Shown here: in pieces, positions 34,238 through 43,347 of the stretch
Layout of the letters: every line of letters starts with the position of its first letter
Numbering within the stretch: the stretch's first letter is position 1
Assembly: GCA_002343505.1 (NCBI GenBank)
Contig: DDQZ01000078.1
Location: forward strand, 727-64,726
Length of the DNA: 64,000 nucleotides
Direction of reading: 5' to 3'
Source: Verrucomicrobiaceae bacterium UBA2429
GTDB taxonomy: Bacteria > Verrucomicrobiota > Verrucomicrobiia > Verrucomicrobiales > Verrucomicrobiaceae
Program-made: the position numbers and the translations under genes
The notes under the pieces: generated by a model
Seen by the model: the letters and a program-made list of their open reading frames with translations, nothing else
Database searches by the model: none
Told to the model about the DNA's origin: nothing

Positions 34238-36850
34238 TTAATCAACAAACATGAACTCGTTCGAGAGCATGAGCACCTGCGCGAGCTGCTCCCAGGAGGT
34301 GAGCGTTGTTTTCGGTGAGGCGGTGAAGTCTTTTTTGGCGTCCCAGACTTCGGATGGCGTGTCACCGCCGGAACCGGCGATGGTTTGAGTGCCGCTGAGT
34401 TGCGGGGACCAGAGGAATTGGTCGCTGTTCAGGCCGATGTCGATATCGACGATGAAATCGAGGGTGTCGCCTTTCTGGAAGGCGATGGAGGTGAGGCTGA
34501 GGTCGGCTTTGGAGCCGTGGAGCTTGGTGCCGAGCAATTTGCCGAGGCGGGAGTGGCTGACAAAGGCGCGGATGCCGTCGCCAACCTTCGGTTCGTGGAT
34601 CAAGGTGGAGCGGAGATCGTAGCGGCCATCGGCAGGCGCGATCCAGCGACGCACGACGGCGTGCTGACGGTTATTGCCGGGATGGCCGCCTTCGGGGGTG
34701 AGTTGTGCCCAGCCGAGTTTGGCATTCGGCCAGTCTTCGTCGCCTTGCCAGGCGTGGCCGGTGAAGTGCGGAAGCGGCGTGAAGGTCTTCACGCGGCCGG
34801 TTTTTTCATCCCACTCGCCAAAACCATGCTGCCAGGCCTTCGCGTGATCATTTTCGGCGAGGACGGGCTTTTCATCGACAGCGACAAACGACAGCGCGGA
34901 GGCCAGTTCGTCGGCTTTGGGGCTGCGTTGGAACAAATAGCGATACAGCAGGCCAATTCGGCCTTCGGGCGACTTTTCGGTCGAAACGCGTTTCACGAGC
35001 GCTTTGGCCTGCTGAACGAGAAAGGGGTGATTGAGGCCGAAAAGGGCCTGCTGCGGCACGGTGGTCTCGGTGCGTTGCGGAATCGAGAGATCGGGATTCG
35101 CGAAATCGAAGGTGCGCATCACGGCGGGCAAGTTTTCGCGATCGACGAAGGCGTAGAGCGTGCGGCGCGTGTTGCTGGCGGCAAAAAGAGGCTCGGGACG
35201 GCCACCGACGCGCAGATTGAGCCGACCTGCGGCGGCGAGCCAGGCATCGCGGGCTTCTTCGAAGCTCAAGCGGTGCGGGACGTTGGAGTGATGGAGTAAT
35301 GGAGTAATGGATTGCTGGCCATCACTCCAATTCTCCATCACTCCATCACTCCTCTGCTTGTAGGCTTCCGACAGCATGATGAGCCGGTGCATGTGCTTGA
35401 TGCTCCAGCCGCTGCGGATGAACTCGGTGGCGAGCCAGTCGAGGAGCTCGGGATGACTTGGCGGGCTGCCTTGCTTGCCGAAGTCGCTTGGAGTGCTGAC
35501 GAGGCCGCGGCCGAAGTGGTGCTGCCAGATGCGGTTCACCATGACGCGGGCAGTGAGCGGATTGCGCGGGTCGATGATGGCCTGCGCGAGTTCGAGGCGT
35601 CCGCTACCTTTCGTGAAAGGCGTTTGGTTGCCGAAGATGCTCAGGAACTGGCGTGGGACAGCATCGCCTTTGGTGAGCGGATTGCCGCGAGTGAAAACGC
35701 GCGGCGTGCTGGGCAGGGCGCGATCTTTGAGAATGGTGGCGTAAGCCGGTGCGGTGCTGGTTTTGATGAGATGGCGGTCCACATCGCCCTGCGCCTTCCA
35801 AAGCTCGGTGGTGACGCCGGTGGGAAAATACATTTCGATGTTCGCGATGTGCTCGTCGGGTACAAAGGCGGGCGAATCGGGCTGTTTGAGGCGTTCTTCG
35901 GTCAATTCGACGCCGGGATGCTTTTCGAGCCAGGCGACGAAGCGATGAACGATGAAAGGATTGAGGTCGTTCGCGTCGAGGATCTGCCCGAAGACTTCCT
36001 CGGGATACTTGTCGAGCTCGCGCGTGGCCTGAAGGTAGTCGGTGACGCGATCCCGCGTGCGTTTCATCTGCTCCTCGCGGCGTTTCGTCATGAGTTCGCG
36101 ATTCTTTTTCTCCAGCGCGGCGAGCTCGGCATTGGTGCCGATCGCGCACGGCACCAGCGCCTCGGCGCAGCTTTGGAAGACGCCGTAGAGCGCGTAGTAG
36201 TCGCGCGTGGGGATGGGATCGAACTTGTGATCGTGGCAGCGTGCACAGGCGACGGTGAGCGCCTGCGTGCCGCGCATGACGACATCGATGCGGTCGTCGA
36301 TGATGTCATGCGTGACGCCGAGGAAGCGCCGCCCGAGCGTGAGAAAGCCCATCGCGGCGAGATCGGGCGAATTCGGCGGCACGACCTGATCCGCGGCGAT
36401 TTGCAGGAGCAAAAAGCGGTCGTAGGGCATGTCGGCGTTCAGAGATTGCACGACCCAATCGCGATAAGCGGAGGCGTGCACCCAGTTCTTTTCCTCGCGG
36501 GCATAGACGTAGCCTTTGGTGTCGGAGTAGCGCGCGATGTCCAGCCAGTGGCGGGCTTGTTGTTCGCCGTAGTGGGGACTTGAGAGGAGAAAGTCGATGA
36601 GCGTGGCGTAAGCTTCGTCGGACAGGTCGGACGAGTCTGACATGTCCGACGGTGGGAGGCCGGTGAGATCAAAATGCGCGCGGCGGATGAGGGTGCGGGC
36701 GTCGGCGCGTGGTGCGGAGGCGGGAAGGTAGGCGTCGATGCTGCTGGCCTTGCCGGGTTTTAGCGGCTGGAAGGCCCAGTGGTCGGCAGCCACCCCGCTC
36801 GCGCCGGCGGCGAGAGTGATGGCAATCCAGATTGGAAGGGCCGCTGTCAT
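34238..36850 (-). CDS. DUF1549/DUF1553 (PSD1-like) exported protein with two in-frame palindromic inserts
   Basis: An 870-residue secreted protein. After a signal peptide (residues 1-22), DUF1549 spans about 40-250 with RRAHFDLTGLPP and CARCHDHKF (C202-x2-C205-H206, a cytochrome-like motif), and DUF1553 spans about 430-690 with ARVMVNRIWQHHFGRGLV. The last 180 residues are a beta-sandwich-like extension. The usual N-terminal cytochrome c domain is absent. Residues 69-79 (SDMSDSSDLSD) and 500-522 are encoded by palindromic repeat elements and lie in loops of variable length in the family. The gene begins 7 bases after the BNR-repeat gene, so they form an operon. Confidence 0.85.
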   Translation of the reverse strand: MTAALPIWIAITLAAGASGVAADHWAFQPLKPGKASSIDAYLPASAPRADARTLIRRAHFDLTGLPPSDMSDSSDLSDEAYATLIDFLLSSPHYGEQQARHWLDIARYSDTKGYVYAREEKNWVHASAYRDWVVQSLNADMPYDRFLLLQIAADQVVPPNSPDLAAMGFLTLGRRFLGVTHDIIDDRIDVVMRGTQALTVACARCHDHKFDPIPTRDYYALYGVFQSCAEALVPCAIGTNAELAALEKKNRELMTKRREEQMKRTRDRVTDYLQATRELDKYPEEVFGQILDANDLNPFIVHRFVAWLEKHPGVELTEERLKQPDSPAFVPDEHIANIEMYFPTGVTTELWKAQGDVDRHLIKTSTAPAYATILKDRALPSTPRVFTRGNPLTKGDAVPRQFLSIFGNQTPFTKGSGRLELAQAIIDPRNPLTARVMVNRIWQHHFGRGLVSTPSDFGKQGSPPSHPELLDWLATEFIRSGWSIKHMHRLIMLSEAYKQRSDGVMENWSDGQQSITPLLHHSNVPHRLSFEEARDAWLAAAGRLNLRVGGRPEPLFAASNTRRTLYAFVDRENLPAVMRTFDFANPDLSIPQRTETTVPQQALFGLNHPFLVQQAKALVKRVSTEKSPEGRIGLLYRYLFQRSPKADELASALSFVAVDEKPVLAENDHAKAWQHGFGEWDEKTGRVKTFTPLPHFTGHAWQGDEDWPNAKLGWAQLTPEGGHPGNNRQHAVVRRWIAPADGRYDLRSTLIHEPKVGDGIRAFVSHSRLGKLLGTKLHGSKADLSLTSIAFQKGDTLDFIVDIDIGLNSDQFLWSPQLSGTQTIAGSGGDTPSEVWDAKKDFTASPKTTLTSWEQLAQVLMLSNEFMFVD
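35285..35352. repeat. Palindromic repeat element read in frame inside the DUF1553 gene
   Basis: Arms ggagtgatggagtaatggag (35285-35304) and its inverted copy at 35333-35352 match at 19 of 20 positions and enclose 28 bases that contain more atcactcc/ggagt units. On the - strand it encodes roughly NWSDGQQSITPLLHHS, low-complexity and unlike family consensus. A related but weaker palindrome is at 53601-53650. Confidence 0.7.
36617..36650. repeat. Second palindromic insert inside the DUF1553 gene
   Basis: A 34-base imperfect palindrome: 36617-36632 against the inverse of 36635-36650 matches 14 of 16. It consists of gtcggac/gtctgac/gtccgac units and encodes the Ser-Asp run SDMSDSSDLSD in the loop after LTGLPP. 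Confidence 0.6.
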
Positions 36851-36857
36851 GCGGATA

Positions 36858-38084
36858 TCAGGTTTTCGGTTTGAGAAAGAGAACCTCGGCGCGCTCGATC
36901 CAGCCTTTGCGGAGGTCCATGCGGAACCAGCCCTCGCCGTTTTTCCTGTTGATGCGGCAGCCGGAGCGCGGGCCGGGCTCTTTGAGATCATGCTGCGCCC
37001 ACGTCTTGCCGTCGTCACCGGACCAGATGATTCCGTTCAAATAAGTGGAGGCCGGGGCGCAGTGGGTGGCGAGGAAGACACCATCCTGGTAAAGCATGTT
37101 CGCGGACTCGAAGCCGGGATTAAAAGCGAGAGTGTGCCTGGCCTTGTCCGTGATGTCTTCCGGAGCGCAGTGAAAGATGCCGCGATCCCAACGATTCGCG
37201 ATGGCGGGGCCGTTGGCATCGGCGATCCACCAGCAGCGGCCGTTGACAAAATTGATGCCGCCGCATTTGAAGCGCGAATTCGAGTCCACGCTGATGACGA
37301 CCCGCCATTCCCACTTGTCCGCCGCCGCGTCATAAATGCCGCGCAGCCAGTGGCACTCCTTGCCGTGGCCGCGGTCAATGTCCCCTGTGCAGGCGTAAAA
37401 AGCACCCTCAGCGGGATTGTAAGTGACGCCGTGCACATGGCGGGCGATGAGCGGGTTCCCCGCCTCGCCCAGCAGAGGCGCGCCTGGCGGCGCGCCCTTT
37501 TGCTGGAAGTGCGGGTTTTGACCGAAGCCATAGGCCAGCTTCACCGTCTCGCCGCCATCAGTGGAGTAATAAATGTTCACCGGCACGGGACCGCCGAGCA
37601 CGTTGCAGTAGTTCCCCCACACGAGCATCTCACGCCCTTCGACTTCGAAGCAATGCTCGCCGTCGAGTGAATGGAAATACCAGCCCGGCGCGGCGGGGTT
37701 CACCGGCTTGTGCGGCAGGTAGTCGCTGCCGTCGGTCCGCTTGACGATAAGCTCGCGGTGCGTCTTGAGCTTGTCAGTGCTTAGGAACAGCCGCTCCCGC
37801 GTGGCGAAGAGGACGTTCCCGTTTTTTAACAGCACGCTGAAAGTGATGTTCTGCGCGTCGGCAAACTCCGCATCGTGCGGCCAGGTGCGCCCGTTGTCCT
37901 CGGAAAGCATGATGCGCGCTCCCTGGAAGGCGAAAGCACGGTCTCCCCGTTGTGTGTCCACATAGGGCTCGTCCGGTCCGGGGATTCGCCAGTAAAAGTG
38001 CTCTGTCTCACCCTCAGTGGCGCCTGACACAGGCAGGGTGGCAAGGGAAAGGCACAGGAGCGGCAGGAAAGGCGGGGGCTTCAT
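36858..38084 (-). CDS. Exported BNR/Asp-box sialidase-like protein
   Basis: A 408-residue secreted protein with signal peptide MKPPPFLPLLCLSLATLPVSGA. Three Asp-boxes are clear (SEDNGRTW near residue 60, STDGGET in the middle, SGDDGKTW near 365), so it adopts a sialidase-type propeller. It heads an operon with the DUF1549/DUF1553 gene 7 bases downstream and is likely to act on or bind exposed sugars, with the DUF1553 and DUF1501 proteins. Enzyme activity cannot be confirmed. ATG at 38084 is preferred over 38099 because it begins the signal peptide. Confidence 0.78.
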   Translation of the reverse strand: MKPPPFLPLLCLSLATLPVSGATEGETEHFYWRIPGPDEPYVDTQRGDRAFAFQGARIMLSEDNGRTWPHDAEFADAQNITFSVLLKNGNVLFATRERLFLSTDKLKTHRELIVKRTDGSDYLPHKPVNPAAPGWYFHSLDGEHCFEVEGREMLVWGNYCNVLGGPVPVNIYYSTDGGETVKLAYGFGQNPHFQQKGAPPGAPLLGEAGNPLIARHVHGVTYNPAEGAFYACTGDIDRGHGKECHWLRGIYDAAADKWEWRVVISVDSNSRFKCGGINFVNGRCWWIADANGPAIANRWDRGIFHCAPEDITDKARHTLAFNPGFESANMLYQDGVFLATHCAPASTYLNGIIWSGDDGKTWAQHDLKEPGPRSGCRINRKNGEGWFRMDLRKGWIERAEVLFLKPKT

Positions 38085-38216
38085 GGCAGGGCCTCTCAAT
38101 ACGCACCGCCGGAGCCGGACCCTGCATCGCGGGCGTATTTGGTCAGGCCGGGTGTGTCAGGCTGCGCGGCTTGTGCAGTGCGCATCTTGGCGACGGTAGC
38201 GCGAGCGCTGGAATGA

Positions 38217-38253
38217 GATGAATACCCTGGCCCGTCGAACAACGCTATTCATC
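38217..38253. promoter_or_regulatory. Inverted repeat in the intergenic region 38085-38368
   Basis: gatgaata (38217-38224) and tattcatc (38246-38253) are perfect 8-bp inverted repeats 21 bases apart, about 133-169 bases upstream of the BNR-repeat gene. This could be an operator. Nothing else is seen in this 284-base gap. Confidence 0.3.
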
Positions 38254-38368
38254 CGGCATCAAGACAGCACGCTGAATCGCCCATCACACTTCTCTTTGCG
38301 GATGGTGTGCTTTGTTGGTGCCGCATAAGTGAGGCGGCAGCCCATGCCAGTCCGGCATCCAGACCACA

Positions 38369-40930
38369 TCAAGGCCGCGCGAGGTTTGGCGGAGTCGGCG
38401 TGGTGCCAATGCGCTCCACGTCTTCCTCAGGCGGGGTGTCAGACTTGGCTGGCACGGGAGGCGGAGTCTGGTTCAGGCTCTGCTTGTATTTGGCGATCTC
38501 ATCCGGCGTGGGCAGGATGGCCTTGCGGATGATGACGGGATTCGGCACAGGCTTGGCGACGCGCGGGCCGGCCTTGCCAGAAGTTTCGCCAACTGGCGGA
38601 TTGTTCCCATCAGCAGCGGTTGGATGTGGCGCGGCGGCGGTGGCCGGGGCCTGCGGCGGGGATGCTTCTGCTTTTTCCACGCTGGGCTGCGCGCCCGCCT
38701 GGGCGGCAACGACGGGCGCGGAAGGCGCGGAGTCTTCCGCAGGCTCGATTCTGGCAAGTTTGGCCTCGGTTTTTTGCGGTCCCTCCTGCGCGGCGGTCAA
38801 CACCGGCTTGGGCGCGGGCGGAGGTGTTTCAGCGGAAGGTGCCGGCGGCTCGGCAGGCGGGTCTGAGGCTTCGGCGGACTGCCGGGCGGCGACGGGCTCC
38901 GACTTGGATGGAGGCGGCGGCGACTCCTCTGGATGCGAGTGGGCGGCGTGCTGGAGAGCCTGGTCAGGATCGGCGCCTTCCATGCTGGCCGAGGTTGGCG
39001 AGGATTCCCGGGCGGAGGGCAGCAGCAGCCAGGCGAGCACAGCGGTGATGGCAATGCCGGCCGCCCAGGCCAGGTAGGGTGGCTTGCCGCGGCGGCGGCT
39101 GCTTTTGCGGGTGAAGGCGACGGGTTTGAGCCGTGCGGGCGCGGTTCCGTGAGGAGTGTCGGAATCGGAATCCGCGTAGTCGTCGTCATCGAAGTCGCTG
39201 ACACTGCCGGCGCTTTCCATTTCCTCGACATTGACCATGGCCCCTCTCATGCGGGTGAGGAGGTCGGGCGCAGCGGGGCCGTTCATCAGTTCTTCAAAAC
39301 GCGCGAGAAACTCGGCGGGGGAAGGGGCCGCGCCATGCTGACGGCATTTTTCCAGGCACTCGCAAATGAACCCGCCCAGGACTTCGGGCATGGTCTCGGG
39401 GAATACGGGCCTGCCGCCAGTCTGGCGCTCGCCGGTGAGCAGGTAACTGGCCAGTCCGATGAAGACGCGGTGGCGGTAGTCCCGGTCGGCGAGGTGTGTT
39501 TCAGTGTGCTCGCCCAGCTCCGGCTTGTCCACGAGCGGCGGCTCGTAGAGATTGCGCAAGGTGAGGTGTGCGCGCAGCTTGACATGAAAGGGCGGCCACA
39601 CGTCCACGCGCTTTTGCATCAGGCGCTCGCACTCGCGAGCCTGGGTGGGGCCGTTTTTGCCGACGCGCAGATAAATGCTGGAGGGGTGGAGATCCAGCCT
39701 CTCGACGCCACATTCCAGGGCCTGCTCCTGGCCTTCCCTCACTTGGCGCATGAGCACCAGCACCTCGGAGGGGTTGAGGCAGACTCGCTCGGCGAGCAGT
39801 CGGCTGAGGGAGAACCCGGGTTCGCGCTCCTCGGTGAGGAAGGTCCAGTCGGGGCTCTCCCACAGGCTGAGGCTGCGCAAAATGTTCGGGTGCCTGCCGG
39901 GATCGAAGCGCCACATTTGCAGCGGCACGGCCTCGTACAGCGCCTTGTCCACGATGCGCGATGGCGGCAGCAGATGGACAGTGACAGGCTGCTCGTTCTT
40001 GGCGTTGACGCAGGGGATGGAGAAGGGCTGGCGGCGGAAATTTTCGTCCTCCACCACGAGGAAACGACTGCCGAGGATGGTCTCGACAGGGACGTTTTCG
40101 AGCAGGACGCTCTGAATTTGAGACTTCGGCTGAAGCGCGGGAGTGACGAGGAGCTGCTTGCGCGAGGTGCGCGCCTGGATGCTGCTGACCAGGGCGGCGT
40201 GAGCCTCGCGCACGTCGTCCTTCAGTCGTTCCAGGGACACGGGGACATGCGCGCCGCCGTCGTTGAGGGCGCTGCGCATGGTGGTGCGCAGGTTCATGGG
40301 CACGGCGGTCATGGCGGGGAAAAGGTCGGGATTTTCACCCTGATGCTCGCGACCGGTGAGTAGCTGGAAGATCAAACGGCAGCCCTCGACCACGAGCCGG
40401 GCGGCGCCCTGCTGGGGTGTCTCGCGCGAGGTGAGGCCCAAGTCGTAAAGCCGGAGCTGCAAAAAAGCGTCCTCCTGCGTGGTCACAAGCACGCGATCCA
40501 GATGCAGCGATGGCACCACCTGCTGCTGGTCCTTGAGCCGGATTAAATCCTCCAGCAACTGATGCACAAGCGCGAACACGAGCGCGGCCGGCGGCGGCCC
40601 GATGCGCCGCACATATTCACCGACAAATTCGCCATCGTTCAGATTGCTTGTGTAATAGGCCAGACCCTGATCCTCCCCCACATCAAGGATGCGGGTGAAG
40701 GAAGGCCCGCGGAACAATGCCACCTCCCGCGCGCGGCGCAGCACAGCCTGGCGGGTGCCCGCGTCCACTGGCTGGCCTTTGCCCAGGACATGCAATTCGA
40801 CCAGCCTCTTGATCGAGGCGTCGAAAGCCAGAAATGTCACCTCATCCGGCGAGCGCGAGAGCCGCACCGGCTGCTGGCCGGTGGTGCGAGCGATCATCAA
40901 GTGACCGAAGCTCTCGATTTCGTGATTCAT
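38369..40930 (-). CDS. Membrane-anchored tandem pseudokinase (paralogue of 6466-8670)
   Basis: An 853-residue protein with the same plan as the gene at 6466: two kinase-like modules (about 5-260 and 290-560), one TM helix (about 619-639, LAWAAGIAITAVLAWLLLPS) and a 214-residue Pro/Ala-rich tail. Shared landmarks include VTFLAFDASIKRLVELHVL against VAVLAFDTKRLEFVHCHVL and LDVGEDQGLAYYTSNLNDGE against LDYGEDEGNPYFITSHVDGE. Module 1 has RLYDLGLTS where the DFG would be; no HRD or VAIK lysine is seen. The start at 40930 gives the alignment with the paralogue; two upstream ATGs (40951, 40969) lack better signals. Confidence 0.75.
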   Translation of the reverse strand: MNHEIESFGHLMIARTTGQQPVRLSRSPDEVTFLAFDASIKRLVELHVLGKGQPVDAGTRQAVLRRAREVALFRGPSFTRILDVGEDQGLAYYTSNLNDGEFVGEYVRRIGPPPAALVFALVHQLLEDLIRLKDQQQVVPSLHLDRVLVTTQEDAFLQLRLYDLGLTSRETPQQGAARLVVEGCRLIFQLLTGREHQGENPDLFPAMTAVPMNLRTTMRSALNDGGAHVPVSLERLKDDVREAHAALVSSIQARTSRKQLLVTPALQPKSQIQSVLLENVPVETILGSRFLVVEDENFRRQPFSIPCVNAKNEQPVTVHLLPPSRIVDKALYEAVPLQMWRFDPGRHPNILRSLSLWESPDWTFLTEEREPGFSLSRLLAERVCLNPSEVLVLMRQVREGQEQALECGVERLDLHPSSIYLRVGKNGPTQARECERLMQKRVDVWPPFHVKLRAHLTLRNLYEPPLVDKPELGEHTETHLADRDYRHRVFIGLASYLLTGERQTGGRPVFPETMPEVLGGFICECLEKCRQHGAAPSPAEFLARFEELMNGPAAPDLLTRMRGAMVNVEEMESAGSVSDFDDDDYADSDSDTPHGTAPARLKPVAFTRKSSRRRGKPPYLAWAAGIAITAVLAWLLLPSARESSPTSASMEGADPDQALQHAAHSHPEESPPPPSKSEPVAARQSAEASDPPAEPPAPSAETPPPAPKPVLTAAQEGPQKTEAKLARIEPAEDSAPSAPVVAAQAGAQPSVEKAEASPPQAPATAAAPHPTAADGNNPPVGETSGKAGPRVAKPVPNPVIIRKAILPTPDEIAKYKQSLNQTPPPVPAKSDTPPEEDVERIGTTPTPPNLARP

Positions 40931-41191
40931 TGCAGGGTGCCTGGCGGACATATGATGAATGCCAAGCATGAGGCTGGAGTGCCCGGGAGGAAAAGAAAGA
41001 TTTCAGCAGTGCTTTATTGAAATTATATGACAAACTATCAAATGATTCAAATTTTACAGAAAATATAAAGAAAATCAAAGGTATTTTTTAGCCTCGGTGC
41101 TTCAACCACGAGGCTTCGCCTGCTCAGAGTCGCAATTTTAGCGCAACCCTTGTGCCATGTCCGCGTTTCAAGGTCGGCCTCTGAACAAATC
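40931..41191. promoter_or_regulatory. AT-rich divergent promoter region
   Basis: A 261-base gap between the divergent pseudokinase and DUF1549 genes. Bases about 41010-41090 are strikingly AT-rich for this GC-rich DNA (for example ttattgaaattatatgacaa), consistent with promoters in both directions. A 7-bp stem at 41090-41115 (agcctcg/cgaggct) is present. Confidence 0.4.
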
Positions 41192-43315
41192 ATGAAAACG
41201 CTGTCTTTCGTCTGTTTACCCCTGCTCCTTCTCGTCTCGCTCACCGACGCTGAGACGACAGCCCCGGATGGCAACTCCAACTTCCGCACTTGGCGCGACC
41301 AGCAGGGCCGCACCGTGGAGGCCACTTTTCGCGGCATCGAAAACGGGCAGATTTTTCTGCAAACCCGCAACGGCTATGTCCACCGGCTGCCGCTGAACAA
41401 CCTCTCCGAAGATGATCAAAAGCTGGCCGCCACCCTGAAACCCGAGGGGCTCGGCATCCCCAAAGACCCAAATGTGGCCCAGGCAGCCGCCATGATAGAC
41501 AAAGGCGTGCTCATGGGGCTGGAGAAGGCCGGGCAAAAGCCGAACGAACTGGCCAGTGACGAGCAGTTCATACGCCGCGTCTATCTCGACCTCGCCGGGC
41601 GCATCCCCACGCGCGAGGAGACGCTGTCCTTCCTCGGCGATGGGAGCGCCTCGAAACGCGCCAAGATCATTGACCGGCTGGTGAGCAGCGAGGGCTTTAC
41701 CTCGCGCATGTACAACTATCTGTCCGACATGCTGCGCATCGCCGATGACGCGCAGAAAGCCAAGTTTTTCCACTACGAGGAGTGGCTCAAACAGCAGATC
41801 GCCGACAACCGCCCCTGGAACCAGATCGTGCGCGACATGCTCGTGGCCGACGGCAAACTACTCGACAACGGCGCCGCCGGTTACCTCCTCCGCGACCGCG
41901 GCATGAGGCTCGACAACCTCAGCCTCACGCTCTCCACCTTTCTCGGCGCGGATGTCTCCTGCGCCCAGTGCCATGACCACCCCTTCGCCGACTGGACGCA
42001 GAGGCAGTTTTATGAAATGGCAGCCTTTTTTGGCGCCACCGAGACCTACACCCGCAGCCAGGCGCGCGCCTCCATGCGCGGCTTGCGCGATGAGCTGACC
42101 CAGCAGGAACTGCAGCAGGCCAAGCGGCTGTTTGACGCGAACGCACTGGCCATTTTCGACCAGAAGCAAAACGACCTCGTCCTGCCCGACGACTACAAAT
42201 ACAAGGACGCCAGCCCCGGCGACCCCGTGAAACCCGCCCTCATCGCATGGGGCAAGGACGACCGCCGCCTCAAATGCTACCAGACCGCCGAGGCCGCGCT
42301 CAAGAAAGCCGGCGACGACACGCGCTTGCGCGAGATTTTCGCCGACTGGATGACCGCGCCGGACAACCCGCGCTTCGCCATGACCATCGCCAACCGGCTT
42401 TGGAAAATGGTCTTTGGTGTCGGCGTCGCCGAGCCCGTCGCGGAACTTGACGATCCCAACGCCTCAAGCAATCCCGCCCTGCTTCACCACCTCGGCAGGG
42501 AAATGGTGCGCCTGAACTTCGACCTCCGCGCCTTCATGCGCCTGCTTTGCAACACCCAGACCTATCAGCGCGAGGCCTATACCGCGGAGCTGGTGATGGG
42601 CGAGCCCTACCTTTTCCCCGGCCCCGTCCTGCGCCGCTTGACCGCCGAGCAGGCCTGGGACTCATGCGTCACGCTCGCCATCGGCGAAAGAGTGGACGCC
42701 TTCAAATTGCGCCGAGCGGACAGCTACAAGGAGGTCATGGCCCTGAACGTCTCCGAAATCAGCCCCGAGATCATCAAGGAAAAACTCGGAGAAATGCAGT
42801 CCATGCGCCGCAAAGCCGACGGCCCGCTGGGTGGAGGCAAGCCGGGCAAAGCGGGAAAAAACCGCCCCAACCGCCGCTCCATGATGGAGACCGCCAGCCA
42901 GATCAACGAGGAGGGCGAGGTCACCCAGCCGGACATGATGCTCGGTCTCGCGCTCGCCCGCGCCTCCGAACTGCGCCAGCCCGAGCGCGAGGGGCACTTC
43001 CTGCGCATGTTCGGCCAGAGCGACCGCCAGATCGCGGACAGCAACAGCTCCGAAGGCAGCGTGCCCCAGGTGCTCATGCTCATGAACGGCGAGGCCCAGC
43101 AAGTGCTCAGCAGCCGAAGCGCCCTCGCCGTTGCCGAGGCGGAAAAGCACGAGACTGCACAAGCCCAGGTCGAGTCCCTCTATCTCAGCTTCTTCTCCCG
43201 CCGCCCCACCGAGGCGGAGCTCAAGACCGTCTATGAGGAGATCAACGGCGGCCTGACTCCCGGCGACCTCGCCTGGGTGCTCTTCAACTCGCGCGAGTTC
43301 GTCTTTGTGCAGTGA
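41192..43315 (+). CDS. SHD1-DUF1549-DUF1553 exported protein
   Basis: A 707-residue secreted protein. Signal peptide MKTLSFVCLPLLLLVSLTDA; an SHD1-like small beta domain at about 30-80 (FRTWRDQQGRTVEATFRGIE); DUF1549 at about 100-290 with LDLAGRIPTREE and CAQCHDHPF (CxxCH); DUF1553 at about 385-700 with MTIANRLWKMVFGVGV and a C-terminal LYLSFFSRRPTEAEL. A positively charged linker (about 545-570, GGGKPGKAGKNRPNRR) splits DUF1553. It precedes a DUF1501 gene by 32 bases, the standard PVC two-gene unit. Confidence 0.87.
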   Translation: MKTLSFVCLPLLLLVSLTDAETTAPDGNSNFRTWRDQQGRTVEATFRGIENGQIFLQTRNGYVHRLPLNNLSEDDQKLAATLKPEGLGIPKDPNVAQAAAMIDKGVLMGLEKAGQKPNELASDEQFIRRVYLDLAGRIPTREETLSFLGDGSASKRAKIIDRLVSSEGFTSRMYNYLSDMLRIADDAQKAKFFHYEEWLKQQIADNRPWNQIVRDMLVADGKLLDNGAAGYLLRDRGMRLDNLSLTLSTFLGADVSCAQCHDHPFADWTQRQFYEMAAFFGATETYTRSQARASMRGLRDELTQQELQQAKRLFDANALAIFDQKQNDLVLPDDYKYKDASPGDPVKPALIAWGKDDRRLKCYQTAEAALKKAGDDTRLREIFADWMTAPDNPRFAMTIANRLWKMVFGVGVAEPVAELDDPNASSNPALLHHLGREMVRLNFDLRAFMRLLCNTQTYQREAYTAELVMGEPYLFPGPVLRRLTAEQAWDSCVTLAIGERVDAFKLRRADSYKEVMALNVSEISPEIIKEKLGEMQSMRRKADGPLGGGKPGKAGKNRPNRRSMMETASQINEEGEVTQPDMMLGLALARASELRQPEREGHFLRMFGQSDRQIADSNSSEGSVPQVLMLMNGEAQQVLSSRSALAVAEAEKHETAQAQVESLYLSFFSRRPTEAELKTVYEEINGGLTPGDLAWVLFNSREFVFVQ

Positions 43316-43347
43316 TCCTCCATTCAAACCACCAGCATTTCACGGTC

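Noticed and set aside
41090..41115. Stem-loop agcctcg/cgaggct with six T nearby as a terminator
   Set aside because: The T run precedes the stem on the + strand and no U run follows in either direction in the correct place, so it is not a rho-independent terminator.
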